In this document: piece after piece, positions 1-5,436 of the stretch | Layout of the letters: each line of letters begins with the position of its first letter | How positions within the stretch are numbered: position 1 is the stretch's first letter | Assembly (NCBI GenBank): GCA_024403005.1 | Contig: JAKSSQ010000121.1 | Coordinates: forward strand, 1-5,555 | Direction: 5' to 3' | DNA from: Clostridia bacterium | GTDB lineage: Bacteria > Bacillota > Clostridia > Peptostreptococcales > Anaerovoracaceae | DNA length: 5,555 nucleotides | Made by a program: the position numbers and the translations under genes | The notes under the pieces: model-generated | Databases searched by the model: none | What the model was told of the DNA's origin: nothing | Seen by the model: only the letters and a program-made list of their open reading frames with translations

Positions 1-503
1 TTCTGGTCTTTTAAAGAAAGCTCGATGGAGCTGCCCCAGACCATGACGCTTCTGCTTCCGTTGGTAATTCCGTACCAGGAAAGCCCTCTCCAGCGGGCAG
101 CTTCGTAGTGTTCCACCTGCTGTCTGTCCATGAAGAAATGCATGGGAAGACCGGTGGAACCGCCGCTCTTGTTGGGAATCCTGGAGGCTTCGGGCAGATT
201 GGAAGCAAAGAAGCTGTCTGAATTTTCGCGGAAAACCTTCTTGCTCAAAGGCTGAATCTTAGCCAGAGCCGCAAACGGATCTGCAGCCGCAAGGGATTTG
301 TCGATATCCTTATAAGCAGGCACGTTGTCCGCACAGTGCAAGAGAAGATCGCGCAGCCTTGCCTCCTGCAGAGCCTGCAGTTCTTCTTTTGAAAGCTTCT
401 GGGTTTCTATTAATTCTTTTGTGTACTTTCTTATGGAATTGCCGTTTTTCTTTTCCATATATGGATAGAGCATCCGTTCAATTCCGATTTTAATAATGTC
501 CAT
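1..503 (-). CDS. Phenylacetate-CoA ligase/CapK-like adenylate-forming enzyme, N-terminal part (cut by window edge)
   Basis: The frame opens at an ATG (503-501) and stays open to the left edge, giving 167 residues of a protein whose family is usually about 430-450 residues. The N-terminal part has a helical stretch ending in RLRDLLLHCADNVPAYKD (residues 49-66), the usual PaaK/CapK opening. It is followed by the phosphate-binding P-loop SGGSTGLP (residues 113-120) and a Trp-Gly-Ser segment near 156-158. Family members adenylate a carboxylic acid and generally pass it to CoA (aryl-CoA ligases) or to another acceptor (CapK-like proteins). The substrate is not readable here because the C-terminal domain is missing. 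The start lies 3 nt after the stop of the amidohydrolase gene and has only a weak purine-rich Shine-Dalgarno (GAAAG about 12 nt upstream), so translational coupling is likely. Another in-frame ATG at 473 is possible but no better supported. Family assignment is fairly sure, function is not. Confidence 0.82.
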   Translation of the reverse strand, partial: MDIIKIGIERMLYPYMEKKNGNSIRKYTKELIETQKLSKEELQALQEARLRDLLLHCADNVPAYKDIDKSLAAADPFAALAKIQPLSKKVFRENSDSFFASNLPEASRIPNKSGGSTGLPMHFFMDRQQVEHYEAARWRGLSWYGITNGSRSVMVWGSSIELSLKDQ

Positions 504-506
504 TAA

Positions 507-2126
507 TTAGTTTCTTTCGTAAACAATTTTGCCGCCGAGAACTGTCATGAGCACCTTAGCAGCCTTGATGTCTTCGGGGTCAGCCTTAAGAATATCGGTA
601 TCCAGAACTGCAAAGTCTGCATACTTGCCGTTTCTGATGCTTCCCTGAACGTTTTCGGCATAGCAGGTGTAAGCGCTGTTCATAGTGTATGCGTAGAGCC
701 AGTCTTCTGCGGAGAGTGCCTGTTCGGGCAGCCAGCCGCCTTCAGGAGTTCCGTCCAGTCTCTTTCTTGTAACGCCGCAGTAGATGCCATTCATTACGTT
801 AAAGTCGATTACGGGGCTGTCGGAGCCGCCTGCAACGCAGACGCCCTTATCCCACAGAGTCTTCCAGTTATAGGAAGTCTTTGCGAGTTCTGCACCGACT
901 CTGTCCTCTACGATGGAGATATCGTCGTCCAGGAACGCGGGCTGAACCAATGCGCATACGTTAAGGCTTCTGAACTTTTCAAGAAGCTCTTCGTCCGTAA
1001 TCTGGCAGTGTACGATAGCATGGCGCAGGTCTGCCTTGGGGCATGCCAGCTGAGCCTTTTCGATGGCTTCCATGGTCATCTTTGCAGAGCCGCTTCCGAT
1101 GCAGTGTACTGCTGCGCTCATATTGCCCTTCTGAGCCATTAAAATGAGCTTATCCAGGGTTTCCTGGCTGAAGACGGGTATTCCGCAGGTGCTTGGGTCA
1201 TCGGCATAAGGACGGTCCAGATAAGCGGTTCTGCCGCCGAGAGAGCCGTCTGCCATAAGCTTTAAGGGTCCGATGCGGAACATGGGTGTTCCTTCGCCTG
1301 TGTAGTGGCCTTCTGCAAGGAACTTTTCCAGCAGCTCCGGCTTAAAGAGCAGGCACTGTTCGAAGATTCTAACGCCAAGCTTACCTTCTTCGTCCAGCTG
1401 CTTGTAAGCGTCGATAACCTTCTGGTACTGGCCTGCGGGGATAGCTTCGAAGTCGTCGGTCTGTACAGCTGTAATACCGTACTTTACCAGTTCTGCTGCG
1501 CCGTTGGAAACCATGCGCTTAATGTCTTCTACGGAAAGTTCGGGAAGTGCGTTGTAAACGTAATCTCTTGCAGCTTCGCGGAAGATGCCCAGGGGTTCAC
1601 CGTTTTCGTCAAGGTCGAACATGCCGCCTTCGGGCTGGGGTGTATCCTTGGTAACGCCCATAACTTCCAGAGCCTTGCTGTTAACCACGATAATGTGGCC
1701 GCAGGCTCTTGTGTAGAACATGGGGATATCGGTAGTAATTTTATCCATGTCGTATCTGTTGGGGAAGCGGTTTTCGGTCCAGTATTCCTGGTTCCAACCG
1801 CGGCCCTGCAGCCAGGTAAGATAAGGTCTTTCTGCGAGGAATTTCTTACCCAGCTCGATGGTATCTTCTACGCACTTTGCGCTGTAAAGGTTAACCTTTT
1901 CCAGGCTGTAGCCGTAGGAAAGCATGTGCATGTGGCTGTCGCCGAAGCCGGGAACCATGGTCTTTCCTTCCAGATTAACCAGCTTTGTTCCTTCTGTTTT
2001 GAGTGCGAGAATCTCTTCGTCGCTGCCTGTACGCATTACGATTCCATCCTTAACCGCAACTGCGCTGCAATTGGGATAGCCCTTTTCCATGGTATAAATA
2101 TTGCCGTTGTAAAAAATTGTGTCCAT
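507..2126 (-). CDS. YtcJ-type metal-dependent amidohydrolase (Amidohydro_3 family)
   Basis: A 539-residue protein of the amidohydrolase superfamily, YtcJ/N-substituted formamide deformylase branch, which usually runs about 530-560 residues. Visible landmarks are the metal-binding HxH in FGDSHMHM (His65, His67), the YtcJ signature LKLMADGSLGGRTA (residues 288-301, with Lys289 as possible metal-bridging carboxylysine), AVHCIG (His341), HAIVHCQ (His369, His373) and GGSDSPV (Asp436). The C-terminal GKYADFAVLD returns to the small beta-sandwich typical of the superfamily. All metal and acid/base positions are present, so it should be an active cytosolic hydrolase of a C-N bond; the natural substrate is unknown for most of the family. 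The frame extends upstream to an ATG at 2174, but that would overlap the preceding gene. The ATG at 2126 has AAGGGG 7 nt upstream and begins with the usual MDTIFYNGNIYT, so it was chosen. It is the second gene of a three-gene minus-strand set, 37 nt after the PLP enzyme and 3 nt before the CoA-ligase-like gene. Confidence 0.9.
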   Translation of the reverse strand: MDTIFYNGNIYTMEKGYPNCSAVAVKDGIVMRTGSDEEILALKTEGTKLVNLEGKTMVPGFGDSHMHMLSYGYSLEKVNLYSAKCVEDTIELGKKFLAERPYLTWLQGRGWNQEYWTENRFPNRYDMDKITTDIPMFYTRACGHIIVVNSKALEVMGVTKDTPQPEGGMFDLDENGEPLGIFREAARDYVYNALPELSVEDIKRMVSNGAAELVKYGITAVQTDDFEAIPAGQYQKVIDAYKQLDEEGKLGVRIFEQCLLFKPELLEKFLAEGHYTGEGTPMFRIGPLKLMADGSLGGRTAYLDRPYADDPSTCGIPVFSQETLDKLILMAQKGNMSAAVHCIGSGSAKMTMEAIEKAQLACPKADLRHAIVHCQITDEELLEKFRSLNVCALVQPAFLDDDISIVEDRVGAELAKTSYNWKTLWDKGVCVAGGSDSPVIDFNVMNGIYCGVTRKRLDGTPEGGWLPEQALSAEDWLYAYTMNSAYTCYAENVQGSIRNGKYADFAVLDTDILKADPEDIKAAKVLMTVLGGKIVYERN

Positions 2127-2133
2127 ATTCTGT

Positions 2134-2139
2134 CCCCTT
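2134..2139 (-). promoter_or_regulatory. Ribosome binding site of the amidohydrolase gene
   Basis: AAGGGG on the minus strand, 7 nt before the ATG at 2126. It decides the start, because the longer in-frame ATG at 2174 has no comparable site and lies inside the preceding gene. Confidence 0.8.
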
Positions 2140-2163
2140 GTAAGCAAAATATCAGTTGTTTTT

Positions 2164-3354
2164 TTATTCGTCAAAAGCCTTGAGAGCTTCTGTAAAGTCT
2201 TTAATAAGGTCGTCTGCTTCTTCGATACCTACGGAAATTCTCATGAGGCCTTCTGTAATGCCCAGTTCTGCACGCATTTCCGGAGTAAGCTCTCTGTGGG
2301 AAGACGTGCACGGATGAGACATAGTTGTCTTAAGTCCGCCCAGAGTCGGTGCGTAGTGGCAGATCTTAAGGCGCTTCATGAATTCGTTAATCTTAGCTCT
2401 GTCTGCCGGCATTTCGAAGCTGAGCATGGCGCCGCAGCCGCCGCCTTCTGCGAAGAGAGCGTGAGCCAATTCCTTCTGAGGATACTTTTCAACTGTAGGA
2501 TAGTTAACCTTAACTACGTGAGGATCCTTTTCCAGAGCTCTTGCAAGCTTATCTGCATTTTCCATCTGCTTGCTGATTCTGAGGCCGAGAGTCTGCATGG
2601 AACGCAGGCACATCCAGATGTTAAAGTTGCCGCCGGCTGTGCCGAATACGGGCTGGTTCTTTAGAACCGGTGCCATCATTTCTGCAGAACCTGTTGCAGA
2701 GCCAAGCAGCACGTCGCTGTGGCCGCCTACGAACTTTGTAAGGGAGTTTATTACGATGTCTGCACCCTTTGCAAGGCACTTAACCGCATAAGCTGTTACG
2801 AAAGTATTGTCGATTACCAGGACTGCACCTGCCTTGTGTGCGATTTCTGCGCAGCCTTCAATGTCTGCAAGAGCCATGCAGGGATTGCTTGCAGTTTCGC
2901 CGTAAATAACCTTTGTATTGGGCTTCATTGCAGCTTCTACGGCCTTAAGATTGCCGAGGTCTGCGAAAGTATATTCAATTCCGTAGTTTTCCAGGATTTC
3001 GATGAGCTCAATGGTTTCACCGTAGAGAGTGTCGCCTGCGATGAGGTGGTCACCGGCCTTAAGATAAGACATGAGCACGGTAAGGATAGCGGACATGCCG
3101 GAGCTGAAAATTGCGCTCTTTTCGCCGCCTTCCATAAAGCTTACCTTTTCTGCAAGCATGTCTCTGTTGGGGCTGATAGTTCTAATGTATGTATAATCGT
3201 GGTTGTTATATGCAGTTTCAACATCGTCCAGATCTCCGTCGATATCAAAGGCTGTTGCCATGAAAAGCGGCGCAGATTCAGGCTTTAGCGGAAAATTCTT
3301 AATATCGCTGCCTGCGTAGAGCATCTGAGTACTGAAATCAAATTCGTTCTTCAT
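2164..3354 (-). CDS. PLP-dependent trans-sulfuration family enzyme (cystathionine gamma-synthase / gamma-lyase / methionine gamma-lyase type)
   Basis: A 396-residue protein of the Cys/Met metabolism PLP family (fold type I), close to the usual 380-400 and shorter than typical O-acetylhomoserine sulfhydrylases. Landmarks: YIRTISPNRDMLAEKV (56-71, includes the Tyr/Arg phosphate-binding pair from the neighbouring subunit), SSGMSAI (84-90, PLP phosphate loop), LYGET (Tyr111, stacking on the PLP ring), IDNTF (Asp182, pyridine nitrogen), SLTKFVGGHSD (Lys207, Schiff-base lysine) and MRISVGIE (Arg372, substrate carboxylate). Family members catalyse beta- or gamma-elimination or replacement on sulfur amino acids or homoserine esters. 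Two features are atypical: Glu113 sits where most members have Gly or Cys (YGGT/YGCT), and the usual SPFDAW..RGL segment reads NFNIWMCLRSMQTL (243-256). The exact reaction therefore cannot be assigned. A longer frame begins at 3366, but GGAGG 5 nt before the ATG at 3354 supports the shorter form. It is the first gene of the set with the amidohydrolase and CoA-ligase-like genes. Confidence 0.88.
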   Translation of the reverse strand: MKNEFDFSTQMLYAGSDIKNFPLKPESAPLFMATAFDIDGDLDDVETAYNNHDYTYIRTISPNRDMLAEKVSFMEGGEKSAIFSSGMSAILTVLMSYLKAGDHLIAGDTLYGETIELIEILENYGIEYTFADLGNLKAVEAAMKPNTKVIYGETASNPCMALADIEGCAEIAHKAGAVLVIDNTFVTAYAVKCLAKGADIVINSLTKFVGGHSDVLLGSATGSAEMMAPVLKNQPVFGTAGGNFNIWMCLRSMQTLGLRISKQMENADKLARALEKDPHVVKVNYPTVEKYPQKELAHALFAEGGGCGAMLSFEMPADRAKINEFMKRLKICHYAPTLGGLKTTMSHPCTSSHRELTPEMRAELGITEGLMRISVGIEEADDLIKDFTEALKAFDE

Positions 3355-3359
3355 ACTAA

Positions 3360-3364
3360 CCTCC
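3360..3364 (-). promoter_or_regulatory. Ribosome binding site of the PLP enzyme gene
   Basis: GGAGG on the minus strand, 5 nt before the ATG at 3354. The alternative ATG at 3366 abuts this site directly, so the site is better explained as serving the 3354 start. Confidence 0.8.
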
Positions 3365-3387
3365 ATAATGTTTTAGTGTTACATTTT

Positions 3388-3416
3388 ATTATCCCACGAT
3401 ATGGAGGAGTTTAAAA
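3388..3416 (-). promoter_or_regulatory. Possible weak promoter for the PLP enzyme operon
   Basis: On the minus strand a GATAAT (3388-3393, 5 of 6 matches to the -10 consensus) lies 34 nt before the start codon at 3354. At a 17-nt distance the -35 position reads TTTTAA (3411-3416), only 3 of 6 matches. The stretch is AT-rich and lies between a terminator and a start codon, so a promoter is expected somewhere here, but the exact site is a guess. A second candidate, TATAAA at 3429-3434, has its -35 region inside the edge of the inverted-repeat element. Confidence 0.25.
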
Positions 3417-3450
3417 GGGGGATTTGCTTTTATATTTATGCAGGGTTTCC

Positions 3451-3588
3451 TCCAAACACATGCACTCGCGACCCGGCTCTCGCCTTGATCTCGGGTGCCC
3501 TAGCGGACACTAAGCTCTGTCTTCGCCTGCAGCTCGCCAGTCGCTAAGTGCCGAGACCCTCGACAGTCGCTCCGTACATGTGTTTGGA
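3451..3588. repeat. GC-rich 138-bp imperfect palindromic element with perfect 12-bp terminal inverted repeats
   Basis: The ends are TCCAAACACATG (3451-3462) and its exact reverse complement CATGTGTTTGGA (3577-3588). Inside, further complementary arms are nested in register: GCGAC 3468-3472 with GTCGC 3566-3570; TCTCGG 3489-3494 with CCGAGA 3551-3556; TAGCG+AC 3501-3508 with GTCGCTA 3540-3546 (one bulged G). A 13-bp motif occurs twice in direct orientation with 12 of 13 matches, CTCGCCAGTCGCT (3533-3545) and CTCGACAGTCGCT (3559-3571), spaced 26 bp. The interior (3463-3576) is about 64% GC, against about 34% in the 90 bp to its left. No sensible reading frame crosses it. It lies between the hbd terminator and the PLP enzyme gene. 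It may be a MITE/ERIC-like dispersed repeat or a structured RNA. No clear target-site duplication is seen. Confidence 0.75.
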
Positions 3589-3612
3589 CCTCAGATCTCG
3601 CATTTACACACT

Positions 3613-3641
3613 AAAAAACCGGCTGGATAACCAGCCGGTTT
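3613..3641 (-). terminator. Rho-independent terminator of the crt-hbd operon
   Basis: A perfect 11-bp stem (3616-3626 with 3631-3641, core CCGGCTGG/CCAGCCGG) with a 4-nt loop is followed on the minus strand by a run of six T. It begins 22 nt after the hbd stop codon. On the plus strand the stem is followed by A rather than T, so it acts for minus-strand transcripts only. Confidence 0.93.
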
Positions 3642-3663
3642 AAAAATGCTTAGTAATTTACAA

Positions 3664-4500
3664 TTACTTGCTGTAATCGTAGAATCCCTTGCCGGACTTC
3701 TTTCCGAGGAGTCCGCCGCGAACCATCTTCTTGAGGAGCAGGGATGCTCTGTACTTGGGATCGCCTGTTTCGTTATAGAGTACGTCCATGATAGCGAGGC
3801 ATACGTCCAGACCGATGAAGTCGCCCAGTGCGAGGGGTCCCATGGGGTGGTTAGCGCCAAGCTGCATAGCCTTATCGATATCTTCTACGCTTGCAACGCC
3901 TGTTTCAACCAGACCAGCTGCTTCGTTGATCATGGGAACGAGGATCTTGTTTACTACGAATCCCGGAGCTTCAGCAACTTCTACGGGGTCCTTGCCGATT
4001 TCCTTGGACAGGTTGTAGATGAAGTCGAATGTTTCCTGTGTTGTGTTAGCGCCGCGGATAACTTCGATGAGCTTCATGCTGGGAACGGGGTTGAAGAAGT
4101 GCATACCGATAACGGGGTGGGAAAGTCCAAGACCCATTTCAGTGATGGAGAGAGAAGATGTGTTGGAAGCGAATACTGTTTCGGGCTTGCACATAGCGTC
4201 CAGTTCCTTCAGCAGTTCCTTCTTTGTTGCCATATCTTCCTTAACGCATTCGATAACGAGATCTGCGTCTGCGCAAGCTTCCTTTTCTTCTACGAGGATG
4301 AGGTCGAGAATTGCATTCTTCTGTTCTTCTGTCATCTTGCCCTTAGCGATGCGCTTGTCGAAAGATGCAGCGAGCTTATCCTTGTGCTTCTGAGCGGATG
4401 CAACGCTGGAAGCATACATAAGAGCTGTATGACCATTCTGAGCGAAAACCTGTGCGATACCGGAGCCCATTGTTCCTGCGCCGAAAATTGCTACTTTCAT
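3664..4500 (-). CDS. hbd: 3-hydroxybutyryl-CoA dehydrogenase
   Basis: A 278-residue cytosolic enzyme that interconverts acetoacetyl-CoA and 3-hydroxybutyryl-CoA with a nicotinamide cofactor; clostridial Hbd proteins are about 280 residues. The N-terminal Rossmann domain starts with the dinucleotide-binding GAGTMG (7-12). Catalytic residues of the family are present: Ser116 in SNTSSLSIT, His134 in GMHFFNP, Glu146 in KLIEVIRG and Asn184 in GFVVNKIL. The C-terminal dimerisation domain carries GANHPMGPLALGDFIGLD (215-232) and the ending GKKSGKGFYDYSK, almost diagnostic for Hbd. An oddity is that the end of the second beta strand reads LMYASS (27-32), where NAD-dependent members carry an Asp; this may shift preference toward NADPH. 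The start has AGGAGG 8 nt upstream. It follows crt by 54 nt with no terminator in between and is followed by a strong terminator, so crt and hbd form one transcript. Confidence 0.96.
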   Translation of the reverse strand: MKVAIFGAGTMGSGIAQVFAQNGHTALMYASSVASAQKHKDKLAASFDKRIAKGKMTEEQKNAILDLILVEEKEACADADLVIECVKEDMATKKELLKELDAMCKPETVFASNTSSLSITEMGLGLSHPVIGMHFFNPVPSMKLIEVIRGANTTQETFDFIYNLSKEIGKDPVEVAEAPGFVVNKILVPMINEAAGLVETGVASVEDIDKAMQLGANHPMGPLALGDFIGLDVCLAIMDVLYNETGDPKYRASLLLKKMVRGGLLGKKSGKGFYDYSK

Positions 4501-4508
4501 TGTTTATT

Positions 4509-4514
4509 CCTCCT
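4509..4514 (-). promoter_or_regulatory. Ribosome binding site of hbd
   Basis: A full-consensus AGGAGG on the minus strand, 8 nt before the hbd ATG. It shows that hbd is translated from its own strong site rather than by coupling to crt, which ends 54 nt upstream. Confidence 0.85.
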
Positions 4515-4554
4515 GATAATGATAAAAATTATTGACTTAGTTATGTGAACCGAA

Positions 4555-5331
4555 CTAACGGTTTACGAACGGATCGTGGGGTCTCTTTTCCATGAATGCA
4601 GCCATGGCATTCTTCTGATCTTCGCTTTCGAAGCATCCGCCGAACTGCTGTTCTTCGATTACGATTGCTTCGTCCATGCCAACCTGGAGACCGTCGTTAA
4701 TAGCCTTCTTGCAGGCTCTTACTGCGATAGGAGCGTTGCCTGCGATTCTGGAAGCCATCTTTTCTGCAGCTGCCATAAGTTCTGCTGCGGGGTAAACTGC
4801 CTGTACGAGGCCGATTTCCAGAGCTTCGGGAGCCTTAATGTTTCTTGCGGTGTAAATAAGTTCCTTAGCCTTTCCGGGGCCAACCAGACGAGCCATTCTC
4901 TGTGTACCGCCGAAGCCCGGTGTAATTCCGAGGCCAACTTCGGGCTGACCGAATACAGCTGTATCGGAAGCGAGTCTGATGTCGCAGCTCATTGCGAGTT
5001 CACATCCGCCGCCGAGAGCGAATCCGTTAACTGCAGCGATTGTGGGGATGGGCAGAGTTTCCAGTCTGCGGAATACGTCGTTGCCCAGCTTGCCGAAAGC
5101 TTCGCCTTCAGCCTTTGTAAGTGTGCTCATCTGTCCGATGTCTGCGCCGGCAACAAATGCCTTTTCGCCGGAACCTGTAATGATGAGGCAGCGGATAGTG
5201 TCCATATCAATCTTGTCCATCATTTCAGCCAGATCTGTAATAACCTGATCGTTGAGCGCATTCAGAGCCTTGGGTCTGTTGATAGTTGCAACAGCGTACT
5301 GGCCCTTAACTTCATAATCTACGAATGCCAT
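4555..5331 (-). CDS. crt: Enoyl-CoA hydratase / 3-hydroxybutyryl-CoA dehydratase (crotonase)
   Basis: A 258-residue crotonase-family enzyme (usual length about 260) that interconverts 3-hydroxybutyryl-CoA and crotonyl-CoA in the cytosol. The oxyanion-hole and CoA-binding segment AFVAGADI is at 58-65. The second oxyanion segment NGFALGGGCELAMSCDIRLAS (102-122) carries catalytic Glu111, and FGQPEVGLGITPGFGGTQR (127-145) carries the second catalytic glutamate, Glu131. Both glutamates being present identifies a hydratase rather than another crotonase-fold enzyme. The start ATG at 5331 has AGGAGG 5 nt upstream. The gene is the first of the crt-hbd operon and is preceded by a consensus promoter, giving a leader of roughly 35 nt. 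Pairing with hbd points to short-chain (C4) substrates and a butyrate-type pathway, though a role in fatty-acid or amino-acid oxidation cannot be excluded. Confidence 0.95.
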   Translation of the reverse strand: MAFVDYEVKGQYAVATINRPKALNALNDQVITDLAEMMDKIDMDTIRCLIITGSGEKAFVAGADIGQMSTLTKAEGEAFGKLGNDVFRRLETLPIPTIAAVNGFALGGGCELAMSCDIRLASDTAVFGQPEVGLGITPGFGGTQRMARLVGPGKAKELIYTARNIKAPEALEIGLVQAVYPAAELMAAAEKMASRIAGNAPIAVRACKKAINDGLQVGMDEAIVIEEQQFGGCFESEDQKNAMAAFMEKRPHDPFVNR

Positions 5332-5336
5332 TGTAT

Positions 5337-5342
5337 CCTCCT
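5337..5342 (-). promoter_or_regulatory. Ribosome binding site of crt
   Basis: AGGAGG on the minus strand, 5 nt before the crt ATG at 5331. It fixes the start of crt. Confidence 0.85.
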
Positions 5343-5373
5343 ATGGAATTCATTTAAATCTCTTCTCACCCTA

Positions 5374-5401
5374 ATTATATACTTTGTTTATTTTTTGTCA
5401 A
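5374..5401 (-). promoter_or_regulatory. Consensus housekeeping-sigma promoter of crt-hbd
   Basis: On the minus strand a perfect TTGACA (5396-5401) is separated by 16 AT-rich bases from a perfect TATAAT (5374-5379). Transcription would begin near 5367, about 35 nt before the crt ATG. Both hexamers match the consensus fully, so strong basal expression is expected unless a repressor blocks it; a palindrome lies immediately upstream. Confidence 0.88.
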
Positions 5402-5403
5402 TT

Positions 5404-5429
5404 ACATTTGACAAAAATTTATCAAATGT
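5404..5429. promoter_or_regulatory. Near-perfect 26-bp palindrome upstream of the crt promoter, likely operator
   Basis: ACATTTGA (5404-5411) and TCAAATGT (5422-5429) are exact inverted repeats. The ten bases between them continue the symmetry at three more base pairs, so 22 of 26 positions are symmetric. It sits 2 bp upstream of the -35 hexamer. Its size and symmetry suit a dimeric regulator, for example of the TetR or FadR type, but no regulator gene is in the window and the motif is not one I can name. Confidence 0.55.
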
Positions 5430-5436
5430 TTATTAA
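5408..5436 (+). promoter_or_regulatory. Possible divergent promoter, plus strand
   Basis: TTGACA (5408-5413) and TATTAA (5431-5436, 4 of 6 matches) lie 17 bases apart on the plus strand and overlap the palindrome. No convincing plus-strand gene begins in the remaining 119 bases, so this is only a candidate for divergent transcription. Confidence 0.2.

Noticed and set aside
2127..2174. N-terminal extension of the amidohydrolase by 16 residues
   Set aside because: It would overlap the end of the PLP enzyme gene and has no ribosome binding site, whereas the ATG at 2126 has AAGGGG at 7 nt and the family-typical first residues.
1305..2183. Long plus-strand open frame (292 codons) opposite the amidohydrolase
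   Set aside because: It is antisense to a gene with all family motifs, is Cys-, Phe- and Val-rich with no recognisable domain, and has no ribosome binding site. It is a by-product of the codon usage of the minus-strand gene.
3451..3588. CRISPR repeat, tRNA or small coding gene as explanation for the GC-rich element
   Set aside because: There is no regular repeat-spacer pattern, no tRNA cloverleaf landmarks, and the short frames beginning at the internal ATG codons hit stops within about a dozen codons.
3441..3592. Target-site duplication around the inverted-repeat element
   Set aside because: The only flanking similarity is CCTC at 3449-3452, which overlaps the left repeat, and CCTC at 3589-3592. 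It is too short and out of register to count.
3646..4548. Plus-strand open frame (300 codons) opposite hbd
   Set aside because: It is antisense to a textbook Hbd, with unusual Cys/His/Leu-rich composition and no start signals.
4537..4558. Small inverted repeat TTAGTT/AACTAA at the crt stop codon
   Set aside because: Six AT-rich base pairs with a 10-nt loop and no T-run; too weak to be a terminator, and hbd follows on the same transcript.
4576..5436. Plus-strand open frame (286 codons) opposite crt
   Set aside because: It is antisense to a complete crotonase; composition and lack of motifs mark it as a shadow.
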